DNA from: Streptomyces panaciradicis | GTDB lineage: Bacteria > Actinomycetota > Actinomycetes > Streptomycetales > Streptomycetaceae | DNA length: 64,000 nt | Reading direction: 5' to 3' | Assembly (NCBI RefSeq): GCF_023516615.1 | Contig: NZ_JAMGBF010000074.1 | Coordinates: 19,273-83,272 of the forward strand | Shown: one piece after another, positions 51,840 to 59,245 of the stretch | Layout: every line of letters starts with the position of its first letter | Position numbering within the stretch: position 1 is the first letter of the stretch | The notes under the pieces: model-generated | Database searches by the model: none | What the model was told of the DNA's origin: nothing | Seen by the model: the letters and a program-made list of their open reading frames with translations, nothing else | Program-made: the position numbers and the translations under genes

Positions 51840-53024
51840 ATGGACGTGGGAACGGTGTGGCGGCGGTGGTCGGCCGGTCATGAACGGATCAGGGACGCGC
51901 TGCCCGCGATTCCGGTGGTCCTGATCGCCGCGGCCGCGACGGCCGTGGGCCCCTCGGGCTGGCGGGAGCCGCGCTGGGCGGAGGTGGCGTGGACGGCGCT
52001 GTTCTGTGTGCCGCTGATCGTCCGCAGCCGCCGCCCGCTGGGCGTCGCCCTTCTCACCCTGGCCGTCGATCTCACGCTGATGGCCTTCTCCCCGCACACC
52101 GCGGCCACTCCGGCGGCGAGCCTGGTCGCCCTGTACACGCTCGCCGACCGTGGCAGCAGGCGCACGGCGTGGATCGTCGGCGTCGCCTCCGCCGTGGCGG
52201 TCACCGGCGTCTTCGCCGCCACCCACGCGGAGTCCCTGCTGGGGGCGAGGGGTCTGCTGCGGTTCGACTTCGTGATCGCGGCCACCGCCCTGGGCCGTGC
52301 CGTGCGCGGCCGCCGCGAGCATCTGGCGGAGGCGAGGGAGCGGGCGGAGCGCGCCGAGCGCACGCGGGAGGAGGAGGCCCGGCGCCGGGTCACCGAGGAA
52401 CGCGTGCGCATCGCGCGCGATCTGCACGACGTGGTCGCGCACCACATCACCCTCGTCAACGCCCAGGCAGGGGTGGCCCACCATCTGATGCGCACCGACC
52501 CCGACCGGGCGTACGAGGCCCTGGCCCACATCAAGGACAACAGCCGCGCCGCGCTGGACGAACTGCGGGCCACCGTCGGCCTGTTGCGGCAGCCGGACGA
52601 CGCACCGGGCTCGCGTGCCCCGATCCCCCGCCTGGCCGACCTCGACACACTGGTCGCCGGGATCCGGGCCGGCGGGCTTCCGGTGTCGGTGACCCGGACC
52701 GGCAGCGCCTGCCCGCCGGCGCCCGCCACCGAGCTGACGGCCTACCGCATCGTCCAGGAGGCGTTGACCAACACCCACAAGCACGCGTCCGCGACCCGGG
52801 CCGAGGTGGTCCTGGACTACGGCCCGCTCGCGCTGCGGATCACCGTGACCGACGACGGACGCCCCGGTCCGCCCAAGGTGGGCACGGGCGGCGGTCACGG
52901 TCTGGTCGGCATGCGGGAGCGGGCCACCGCGATCGGCGGCAGCGTCACCGCGGGCCCGCGCCCCGAAGGCGGCTTCCGGGTCGTCGCCGAACTGCCGCTG
53001 TCCCTCGCCCCCGCCCCGCTCTGA
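51840..53024 (+). CDS. Two-component sensor histidine kinase (HisKA_3 type)
   Basis: A 394-residue membrane kinase. About five N-terminal helices (residues 20-155) form a small membrane sensor with little extracellular material, and a coiled coil follows (EARERAERAERTREEEARRR). The dimerisation/phosphoacceptor domain has His196 in RIARDLHDVVAHHITLV. The ATPase has AYRIVQEALTNTHKHA and GGGHGLVGMRERATAIGG. The short membrane sensor resembles intramembrane-sensing kinases that respond to cell-envelope stress. It is followed 23 bp later by its response regulator and preceded by the MMPL exporter. Confidence 0.93.
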   Translation: MDVGTVWRRWSAGHERIRDALPAIPVVLIAAAATAVGPSGWREPRWAEVAWTALFCVPLIVRSRRPLGVALLTLAVDLTLMAFSPHTAATPAASLVALYTLADRGSRRTAWIVGVASAVAVTGVFAATHAESLLGARGLLRFDFVIAATALGRAVRGRREHLAEARERAERAERTREEEARRRVTEERVRIARDLHDVVAHHITLVNAQAGVAHHLMRTDPDRAYEALAHIKDNSRAALDELRATVGLLRQPDDAPGSRAPIPRLADLDTLVAGIRAGGLPVSVTRTGSACPPAPATELTAYRIVQEALTNTHKHASATRAEVVLDYGPLALRITVTDDGRPGPPKVGTGGGHGLVGMRERATAIGGSVTAGPRPEGGFRVVAELPLSLAPAPL

Positions 53025-53047
53025 CACCCCTCGAGAAAGCACCGCTG

Positions 53048-53728
53048 ATGACGATTCGCGTCCTGCTCGCCGACGACCAGGCCCTGCTGCGCGGCACCTT
53101 CCGGCTGCTCATCGACGCCCAGCCGGACATGGAGGTCGTCGCGGAGGCCGCCGACGGCGCGGAGGCGGTGCGGCTGGCGCGTTCCGAACGGGCCGACATC
53201 GTGGTGATGGACATCCGGATGCCCGGGGTCGACGGTATCGAGGCGACCCGCCTGATCGGCCGGGACGAGGATCTGGCCGGCGTCAAGGTCCTCGTCCTGA
53301 CCACCTTCGAGGAGGACGAGTTCGTCATCGAGGCCCTGCGGGCGGGCGCGAGCGGGTTCCTCGGCAAGGGCGTCGAGCCGGCCCAGCTTCTCGACGCCGT
53401 CCGCCTGGTCACCGCCGGAGAAGCGCTGCTGTCGCCGACGGCCACCAAGGGGCTCATCGCGCGCGTCCTCGACCAGCCCTCGGCGGGGGACCTCGTCGAC
53501 CCCGACCGGCTGGCCGCGCTCACTCCCCGGGAGCGCGAGGTGCTGACGCTGGTGGGCCAGGGGCTGTCCAACGACGAGATCGCCGAACGCCTCTTCGTCA
53601 CCCCGGTCACCGCCAAGACCCACGCCAACCGGGCCATGGCGAAACTGGGCGCCCGCGACCGCGCCCAGCTCGTCGTCATCGCCTACGAGAGCGGTCTGGT
53701 GCGCGCCGGCCGGCGTGCGGACCCGTGA
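53048..53728 (+). CDS. NarL/FixJ-type response regulator, cognate of the adjacent kinase
   Basis: A 226-residue regulator with an intact receiver: the acidic pair Asp9-Asp10 (LLADDQALLR), phosphoacceptor Asp55 (VVMDIRMPGVDG), Thr in VLVLTTFEEDE and Lys in GFLGKGVEP. The LuxR HTH is at about 158-220 (LTPREREVLTLVGQGLSNDE, TAKTHANRAMAKLG). It lies directly downstream of the sensor kinase. Together they probably control the MMPL exporter, judging only from gene order. Confidence 0.94.
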   Translation: MTIRVLLADDQALLRGTFRLLIDAQPDMEVVAEAADGAEAVRLARSERADIVVMDIRMPGVDGIEATRLIGRDEDLAGVKVLVLTTFEEDEFVIEALRAGASGFLGKGVEPAQLLDAVRLVTAGEALLSPTATKGLIARVLDQPSAGDLVDPDRLAALTPREREVLTLVGQGLSNDEIAERLFVTPVTAKTHANRAMAKLGARDRAQLVVIAYESGLVRAGRRADP

Positions 53729-53949
53729 GCGGCGTCCACCGGGTGACACCGGCCCGTGCCCCCGCTCCCGTGCCTCCCCGCTCCGGCGTCGAAGGGCTCG
53801 CGGTGTCGGCTCAGATGTGAGCATCCACACCTCCTTCACCATTGCGCGCCCTGCCACGGCGCGGCAGAGTGTTCCAACTGCGGGATGCGTGAGGCGAGTT
53901 GCCCGCACCTCCAGGGCAAGGCGCCACGGACCACCCGGAAGGAAGACCA

Positions 53950-54606
53950 GTGAGCCCGATCTCGGTCCGCGGATTCGCGGTGGCCTCGGCGTCCGCGGTC
54001 ACCGCCGTCGGAAGCGTTGTCGGCGTCGCCTCGGGCAGCGCCGCGCAGCCGGGCGGCGCCGAGGCCGGCGCGGCCGACGCGACGCTGCTCGCGGACATAC
54101 CGGCGGGCCGGCAGGCCCAGGTGCAGACCGAGTCCCTGGCGATGCAGGCCGACGCGCAGGCCGTGCAGGCGGACGCCGGCGCCAGGAAAGAGGCCGAGGA
54201 GGCCGCCCGCAAGGCCGCCGCCAGGACGGCCACGGCGAAGAAGGAAGCCGCGAAGCGCGCCGAGACCAAGAGCGCCGCCAGCCGCGGCACCGCCGTCTCC
54301 CTCCAGCGGACGTACTCCGTCGCCGAGCTCCAGGCCCTGGCCCGGCAGATCGTGCCCAGCGGCCAGTTCCAGTGCTTCAGCAACATCGTGGAACGCGAGT
54401 CCAGCTGGAACATGCACGCCCTCAACGCCTCCTCCGGCGCCTACGGCCTCGTGCAGGCCCTGCCGGCGTCCAAGTACGCCACGGTCGGCGCCGACTGGCA
54501 GACGAACCCCGCGACCCAGATCAAGTGGGGGCTCAACTACATGAACGCCGCCTACGGCAGCCCCTGCGACGCCTGGGCGTTCTGGCAGGTCCACCACGCG
54601 TACTGA
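53950..54606 (+). CDS. Secreted lysozyme-like (SLT fold) protein with coiled-coil stalk
   Basis: A 218-residue secreted protein. The leader (about 1-34) runs VRGFAVASASAVTAVGSVVG and ends near ASGSAAQ. Residues about 55-110 are an Ala/Lys/Glu-rich coiled coil (EAEEAARKAAARTATAKKEA). The C-terminal 90 or so residues form a lysozyme-like domain with likely catalytic Glu in FSNIVERESSWN and the GAYGLVQALPASKY block, with one Cys pair. Such proteins cut or bind peptidoglycan. GTG 53950 has GGAAGGAAG upstream. The 220 bp before it shows no riboswitch I can recognise. Confidence 0.85.
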   Translation: MSPISVRGFAVASASAVTAVGSVVGVASGSAAQPGGAEAGAADATLLADIPAGRQAQVQTESLAMQADAQAVQADAGARKEAEEAARKAAARTATAKKEAAKRAETKSAASRGTAVSLQRTYSVAELQALARQIVPSGQFQCFSNIVERESSWNMHALNASSGAYGLVQALPASKYATVGADWQTNPATQIKWGLNYMNAAYGSPCDAWAFWQVHHAY

Positions 54607-54620
54607 CGCACCCCACTGTT

Positions 54621-54650
54621 TCGACGGACTTCTATGTTGACGTCCGTCGA
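54621..54650. promoter_or_regulatory. ArsR-like dyad upstream of arsM
   Basis: TCGACGGAC and GTCCGTCGA form a perfect 9-bp inverted repeat with a 12-nt spacer. A possible -35 TTGACG (54637-54642) overlaps it. The form resembles ArsR/SmtB operators. It lies 43 bp before the arsM start. Confidence 0.55.
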
Positions 54651-54669
54651 TGCAAGGCGCAGGCTTGCA
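54651..54669. promoter_or_regulatory. Second dyad in arsM leader
   Basis: TGCAAG and CTTGCA are separated by 7 nt and directly follow the first dyad. It could be a second half of the same operator or a leader hairpin. Confidence 0.4.
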
Positions 54670-54692
54670 TCAAGAAGCCCTGGGGGTGCGCC

Positions 54693-55472
54693 ATGAACGA
54701 GCAGTCCACCGATCTGCGCGAAGCGGTCCGTCGCCGGTACGCGGCAGCGGCCGTCCAGGTCACCGAGGGTGCGGCGGCCTGCTGCGGGCCCGAGCCGGTC
54801 GAGGTCGACGCCGACTTCGGCTCCTCGCTGTACGCCGCGGACGAGCGCGACGCCCTGCCCGTGGAGGCCGTCGCCGCCTCCCTCGGCTGCGGCAACCCCA
54901 CCGCCGTGGCGGAACTGCGCGCCGGCGAGCGCGTCCTGGATCTCGGCTCCGGCGGCGGCATCGACGTCCTGCTGTCCGCCCGTCGCGTCGGCCCGGCCGG
55001 CAAGGCGTACGGGCTGGACATGACCGACGAGATGCTAGAACTCGCCGTGGCCAACGCGGCGAAGGCCGGCGCGACGAACGTGGAGTTCCTCAAGGGCACC
55101 ATCGAGGCGATCCCGCTGCCCGCGAACACCGTCGACGTGGTGATCTCCAACTGCGTGATCAACCTGTCCACTGACAAGGCGGCGGTGTTCGCCGAGACCT
55201 TCCGCGTGCTGCGGCCCGGCGGCCGGATCGGCGTGTCCGACATCGTCTCGGACGACACCCTCACCGTCGAGCAGCGTGCCGAGCGCGGCGACTACGTCGG
55301 GTGCATCGCCGGCGCCCTGTCCTTCGCCGAATACCGCGCGGGCCTCGAAGCCGCCGGTTTCACCGGCATCGAGATCACCCCGACCCACCCGGTCGCCGAC
55401 GGCATGCACTCCGCCCTGATCCGCGCCGTCAAACCCGCCGGGGCCGGCAGCGGGTCCGGGCGGCTCCCGTAA
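54693..55472 (+). CDS. arsM: Arsenite S-adenosylmethionine methyltransferase
   Basis: A 259-residue enzyme that methylates trivalent arsenic using SAM, giving volatile or less toxic products. The SAM site is VLDLGSGGGIDVLLSA, followed by GLDMTDEMLELA. All arsenic-binding cysteines are present: Cys30-Cys31 (ACCGP), Cys66 (SLGCGNP), Cys154 (ISNCVINLS) and Cys204 (DYVGCIAGALS). ATG 54693 has GGGGG upstream; the longer frame is an artefact. No arsR, arsC or arsenite pump gene lies beside it, but two operator-like dyads do, so an ArsR from elsewhere may control it. Confidence 0.93.
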   Translation: MNEQSTDLREAVRRRYAAAAVQVTEGAAACCGPEPVEVDADFGSSLYAADERDALPVEAVAASLGCGNPTAVAELRAGERVLDLGSGGGIDVLLSARRVGPAGKAYGLDMTDEMLELAVANAAKAGATNVEFLKGTIEAIPLPANTVDVVISNCVINLSTDKAAVFAETFRVLRPGGRIGVSDIVSDDTLTVEQRAERGDYVGCIAGALSFAEYRAGLEAAGFTGIEITPTHPVADGMHSALIRAVKPAGAGSGSGRLP

Positions 55473-55482
55473 GATCCGCCGC

Positions 55483-56208
55483 ATGCCCTGGATACGACGG
55501 CGTGCGCGCGGCGCGCGGCCTGCCGAGGATCGCCTGCCCGACCTGGAGTTCCTCGCCCTCGTGCAGGCGAGTATCGAGGAGTACGCGCCCGGCGCCACCC
55601 AGGGCTCCACGCTCAAGGGCAACTCGCTGAGCAGCCCGCGGGGATGGGCGGTGGGCGTGGCACCGCCGCATCACGGCGGCGGGCACCACTACGACCTCGT
55701 CGCACTGCCGGACGTGAGCATCCAGCCGGACGTCCCCTGCTTCGCCGACTGTGTCGTGGCGATGTCCGGCGATCCGCGCCGCGCGGCCGACTCGTGGGTG
55801 CAGACCGCGGGTGCCTGCATGCTCGAACTCCTCGACCCGCGCGGGCGCTTCGCCGACCACACGGACCCCGATGACGAGCGCGGCGTCCCCGGCCGGCACA
55901 TGATCGCCTCCGGCGTGGTCGGCCTCGGCGTCGACCCCGCGGAGAACCGGCGCCTGCAGACCGCCCTCCTCGACGCGAACGTGCTGCACCGCGTCGCCCA
56001 CACCTTCGTCCAGGACCTGCGGTCGCCGTTCTTCGACGGGGTCAAGGTCTTCTACGGCGGCCGGCCCGGCGCGATGCACGCCGAGATCCGCGTCAACGGG
56101 GAACGGCACGAACCCGCCTCGGCCGCCATGGCGGAGCTGGGCCTGCCCGAGCCGACGGTGTTCACGGCCGTCCGCCACTACGCGCTGCTTCTCCCGGCCG
56201 ACGGCTGA
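55483..56208 (+). CDS. Conserved hypothetical protein
   Basis: A 241-residue soluble protein that I do not recognise with confidence. It has no signal peptide or membrane helix. It begins MPWIRRRARGARPAEDRLPD, then has a His-rich turn (PPHHGGGHHYDLVALPDV), a Cys pair (CFADCV), and an acidic loop (FADHTDPDDERGVPGRHM). The C-terminal part (VKVFYGGRPGAMHAEIRVNG) looks like an alpha/beta fold. Similar proteins seem to be common in Streptomyces and may belong to a domain of unknown function such as DUF6348, but I am unsure. It starts 10 bp after arsM. Confidence 0.7.
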   Translation: MPWIRRRARGARPAEDRLPDLEFLALVQASIEEYAPGATQGSTLKGNSLSSPRGWAVGVAPPHHGGGHHYDLVALPDVSIQPDVPCFADCVVAMSGDPRRAADSWVQTAGACMLELLDPRGRFADHTDPDDERGVPGRHMIASGVVGLGVDPAENRRLQTALLDANVLHRVAHTFVQDLRSPFFDGVKVFYGGRPGAMHAEIRVNGERHEPASAAMAELGLPEPTVFTAVRHYALLLPADG

Positions 56209-56289
56209 CGGCCGGCCCGGCCCCCCTGTGCGGCATCTGGCCGACCCCGGCGCGACGCCGGACCCGATTCCGCCGTAACCTGCGACACC

Positions 56290-56955
56290 ATGAGCGATGC
56301 CTTTCCCTCCGGCCCGCGCGAGGCGTACGACCTGCTCCTGGCAGGCAACCACCGCTTCGCCGCCGGCACGCCCCTGCACCCCAACCAGGACGCCGCCCGC
56401 CGCGCCGACCTGACCTCCGTCCAGCGGCCGTTCGCCGTACTCCTCGGCTGCTCCGACTCCCGGCTGGCCGCCGAGATCATCTTCGACCAGGGCCTGGGCG
56501 ACCTGTTCGTCGTCCGCACCGCCGGACACGCCGCCGGTCCGGAGGTGCTCGGCAGCATCGAGTACGGGGTGAGCGTGCTCGACTGCCCGCTCGTCGTCGT
56601 CCTCGGCCACGACGCCTGCGGAGCGGTCGCCGCGACCCGGGCCGCCGTGACGGACGGCAGGGCGGCGCCCGGGTACCTGCGCGACGTGATAGAGCGCGTG
56701 ACGCCCAGTGTGCTGGCCGCTCACGCCGACGGTGCGAGCGAGGACGAGGAGTTCATCGCCACGCACGTGCGGCACACCGTCGACTTCGTCCTGGACCGCT
56801 CGCGGGAACTGGCCGACCAGGTCGCGCGCGGGCGCACCGCCGTGGTGGGCCTGACCTACCGGCTGGCCGACGGCAGCGCCCGTCCCGTCGTCGCCCGCGG
56901 CCTGGAGCTCCCGGCCGAGCGCCCCGGCACCGCCTCACGAGCCGAGGTCGGCTGA
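56290..56955 (+). CDS. Beta-class carbonic anhydrase
   Basis: A 221-residue zinc enzyme for CO2 hydration. Zinc ligands Cys54, His106 and Cys109 lie in LLGCSDSRLAAE and VVLGHDACGAVAA, with the catalytic Asp56-Arg58 dyad. The substrate-pocket block is DLFVVRTAGHAAGPEVLGSI. The C-terminal tail is slightly longer than in minimal members. It stands alone with its own start at ATG 56290. Its 3' end overlaps the stop of the decayed LysE frame on the other strand. Confidence 0.94.
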   Translation: MSDAFPSGPREAYDLLLAGNHRFAAGTPLHPNQDAARRADLTSVQRPFAVLLGCSDSRLAAEIIFDQGLGDLFVVRTAGHAAGPEVLGSIEYGVSVLDCPLVVVLGHDACGAVAATRAAVTDGRAAPGYLRDVIERVTPSVLAAHADGASEDEEFIATHVRHTVDFVLDRSRELADQVARGRTAVVGLTYRLADGSARPVVARGLELPAERPGTASRAEVG

Positions 56956-57256
56956 CCCGCTCGACGCGTGCGAGGAGACCGGCAGGCCCAGGCCGATCAG
57001 CACGACGCCCATGACGCGGCCGAGCCCACGGCCGGCCCGCGGTCCGTCGAGGACCGGGCCCGCCTTCGCCGGCAGACCACACACAGCCGCCGAGCCGGAC
57101 GAGGGTGAGGGCGGTGTGGAGCAGGACCAGGACCGCCATGCCCCAGGCGGTGGGCAGCCCCGGGGGGACGAGTGAGGGCAGCAGGCCGGTGGAGAACACG
57201 GCGATCTCCGGGCACGGCGGTCAGCAGCCCGAGGACGCCGGTCGCGGCCACGGGAG
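56935..57256 (-). pseudogene. Truncated, frameshifted LysE/RhtB-family amino-acid exporter
   Basis: Only the C-terminal 100 or so residues of a LysE-type exporter remain, split among three frames. The first gives VAATGVLGLLTA, the second gives AVFSTGLLPSLVPPGLPTAW and VLLHTALTLV, and the third gives AKAGPVLDGPRAGRGLGRVM to the stop at 56935. The first shift lies in a CCC run near 57210 and the second near 57085. The N-terminal half is missing: the lyase gene stop at 57260 takes its place. Two sequencing errors could mimic the shifts but not the truncation. Confidence 0.7.
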
Positions 57257-57259
57257 GGG

Positions 57260-58372
57260 TCAGCACGCCGCCGGCCTCCCCGGGTTGGCGGCCGTGCCCT
57301 CGGTGCTGAGCAGGACGACGACCGAGTCCGGCCCGAGCCCCAGGGCCGTGCGGCGGTCCGCGGCATCCGTGCCGGTGATCGCCGCGCGCAGACCGGCCAG
57401 CGCCGCGGCGCCGCAGGGCCCCGAGGAGACGCCCGAGGCCGCGAGGTCGGCGCCGGCCCGGGCGCAGTCGTCGTCCGTGACGGCGATCGCCGCGTCCAGC
57501 CCGGCGAGCAGGTGCGGCCAGGCGATGCCGGACGGTGTGCCGCAGTTCAGGCCGGCCATGACGGTCTCGCCCGTCGTCACACTGACGAGTCTGCCCAGGG
57601 TGAGGCTGCGCAGGACGCACGGCGCGGCCTCCGGCTCCACCGACAGCAGCGCCGGGGCATGTCCGCGGGGGCTGCCGCGGTAGTGGGTGACCACGGCCTG
57701 GGCCAGGGAGCCCACCCCCACGGGCACCGCGACGAGATCGGGGCCTTCGGTGACCCCCACAGCGGTCAGTTGCTCGTCGATCTCGGCGCAGAGGGTGGAG
57801 TAGCCCTCGACGATCCAGCGCGGGATCCGCTCGTAGCCCGGCAGGCCGGTGTCCTGGATCAGCAGGGTGTCCGGGGCGGTGGCCGCCTCCGCCGCCAGGC
57901 GCACGGCCTCGTCGTACGGGCCCGCGACCTCGGTGACCCGTGCCCCTTCGGCGGCGATGGCCGCGACGGCCCGCGGGTGCACGCCCCGGGGGACGAAGAC
58001 GTGGGCGGCGTGGCCGTGGCGGTGTGCCATGCGGGCCACGGCGCGGCCGTGATTGCCGTCGGTGGCCGCCACCAGGGTGACCGGTCCGGGTTCCGCACCC
58101 CGCTCGGCCCGCTCGGCGAGGGCGCGGTGGACCGCCCAGGACGCGCCCAGCGCCTTGAACGCGGGCAGCCCCAGCCGGCACGACTCGTCCTTGACGAAGA
58201 CCCGGCCCACCCCGAACTCCTCAGCGAGCACGGGGAGTTCGGTGAGCGGCGTGGGCGCGTGGTCGGGCAGCGAGCGGTGGAAGGCCCGGACGTCGGCGGG
58301 CGCGGGTTCGCACCGCCAGGCGCGGGCGTCGGGTCGCGCGTACCAGGAGGGCGCGAGAGAGTTGTCGGCCAC
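57260..58372 (-). CDS. Diaminopropionate ammonia-lyase-like PLP enzyme
   Basis: A 370-residue fold-type II PLP enzyme. The Schiff-base Lys73 is in RLGLPAFKALGASWAV, the Asn/His loop is AATDGNHGRAVARMAH, and family-typical blocks are DTGLPGYERIPRWIVEGYST and VAVPVGVGSLAQAV. The best match is diaminopropionate ammonia-lyase, which cleaves 2,3-diaminopropionate to pyruvate and ammonia; threonine dehydratase-like activity is possible. It starts at ATG 58372 and sits directly upstream of the decayed LysE exporter on the same strand, so the two once probably formed an amino-acid degradation/export unit. Confidence 0.85.
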   Translation of the reverse strand: MADNSLAPSWYARPDARAWRCEPAPADVRAFHRSLPDHAPTPLTELPVLAEEFGVGRVFVKDESCRLGLPAFKALGASWAVHRALAERAERGAEPGPVTLVAATDGNHGRAVARMAHRHGHAAHVFVPRGVHPRAVAAIAAEGARVTEVAGPYDEAVRLAAEAATAPDTLLIQDTGLPGYERIPRWIVEGYSTLCAEIDEQLTAVGVTEGPDLVAVPVGVGSLAQAVVTHYRGSPRGHAPALLSVEPEAAPCVLRSLTLGRLVSVTTGETVMAGLNCGTPSGIAWPHLLAGLDAAIAVTDDDCARAGADLAASGVSSGPCGAAALAGLRAAITGTDAADRRTALGLGPDSVVVLLSTEGTAANPGRPAAC

Positions 58373-58446
58373 CCGTCCAGGGTCCGATGCGCCCGTGGGA
58401 TCGGTCCAGCGAACGTTTGCGACCTGTACGTCGGAAAACCGAAAGA

Positions 58447-59187
58447 TCAGTCACCGGTGGCGCCGTCCGCGGCCGCCTGCGTCAGGCGGAGGTACGCCTC
58501 CAGCTCGGCCGCCCCGTTCAGCATCGCCCGTGCGCGGCCGGACAGCCGGCGGCGCCAGTCGGCCAGTGCGCCCTCCAGGGGTTCGAGTCCGCCGGCCGCG
58601 CGCACCTGGGTGATGAGCGGGGCGATCTGCTCGAGCAGGTGGCCCCCGCGCCTGAGCTGGTGGACCAGCCGGGCGTCCCGTACGGCGGCGTCGTCGTAGA
58701 CGCGGTAGCCGGTGCGCGGCTCGCGGTGCGGGCGCACCAGCCCGGCGCGCTCCCACTTGCGCAGGGTCGCCGGCCGGACGCCGAGCCGGTCCGCGAGCGG
58801 CCCGATGAAGATGCCGCCGGGCTCGGACGCCGGGGCGGGTTCCAGGGCGCGCAGGGCCTCTTCCACGGCATGCAGCGTCCGCCGGTCGTCGAGGAGCTGG
58901 ACATGGCTCTCGTCGATGTGGCGGAACGCCTCGTCGGTCGCGCCCCGGTTCACCGCCCGCATGATCGACGCCGCCGTCGGGTGGCCGTGCCCGGGCAGCA
59001 GCGCGAGGAACGCCCGCAGAGCCGCCGCGTGCAGCGGGAGGTAGGTGCGGTAGCCGTGGGCGGTGCGGTCGGCCGGAGGGAGGATGCCGGCCTCCTCGTA
59101 GTTCCTGACCGCCTGGGTGGACAGACCGTGCGCGCGGGCCAGATCGACGGGCCTGAGCCGTCCCGCGTTTTGAGGGTTTCGCGCCAT
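58447..59187 (-). CDS. Tandem-MerR (TioE-like) regulator
   Basis: A 246-residue protein with two MerR-type winged HTHs. The first is at about 12-75 (RPVDLARAHGLSTQAVRNYE, EAGILPPADRTAHGYRTY) and the second at about 125-190 (GPLADRLGVRPATLRKWERA, GLVRPHREPRTGYRVY). MerR proteins usually have one HTH and act as dimers; two in one chain may let a monomer, or a dimer on longer DNA, bind. It is divergent from the erythromycin esterase gene, with the dyad TTCAACG/CGTTGAA between them, and is expected to control it. ATG 59187 was chosen over the extended frame. Confidence 0.88.
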   Translation of the reverse strand: MARNPQNAGRLRPVDLARAHGLSTQAVRNYEEAGILPPADRTAHGYRTYLPLHAAALRAFLALLPGHGHPTAASIMRAVNRGATDEAFRHIDESHVQLLDDRRTLHAVEEALRALEPAPASEPGGIFIGPLADRLGVRPATLRKWERAGLVRPHREPRTGYRVYDDAAVRDARLVHQLRRGGHLLEQIAPLITQVRAAGGLEPLEGALADWRRRLSGRARAMLNGAAELEAYLRLTQAAADGATGD

Positions 59188-59224
59188 GCTCCTGCTCGTA
59201 TCGTCCAAAAGTCTCAATCGCAAG

Positions 59225-59242
59225 TTCAACGATACCGTTGAA
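59225..59242. promoter_or_regulatory. Dyad between tandem-MerR gene and erythromycin esterase gene
   Basis: TTCAACG-ATAC-CGTTGAA is a perfect 7-bp inverted repeat ending three bases before the esterase ATG. On the minus strand a possible promoter for the regulator (TTGAAC, 19-bp spacer, ACGATA) begins in it. The long spacer is typical of MerR-controlled promoters. Confidence 0.6.
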
Positions 59243-59245
59243 GGC

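Noticed and set aside
49455..53042. A 1195-residue open frame on the minus strand across the MMPL and kinase genes
   Set aside because: It is Arg/Gly/His-rich low-complexity protein antisense to three well-supported genes. High GC leaves such frames open.
53729..53949. Possible c-di-AMP (ydaO-type) riboswitch before the lysozyme-like gene
   Set aside because: Such riboswitches precede many actinobacterial wall-hydrolase genes, but I could not find the conserved ydaO sequence blocks here.
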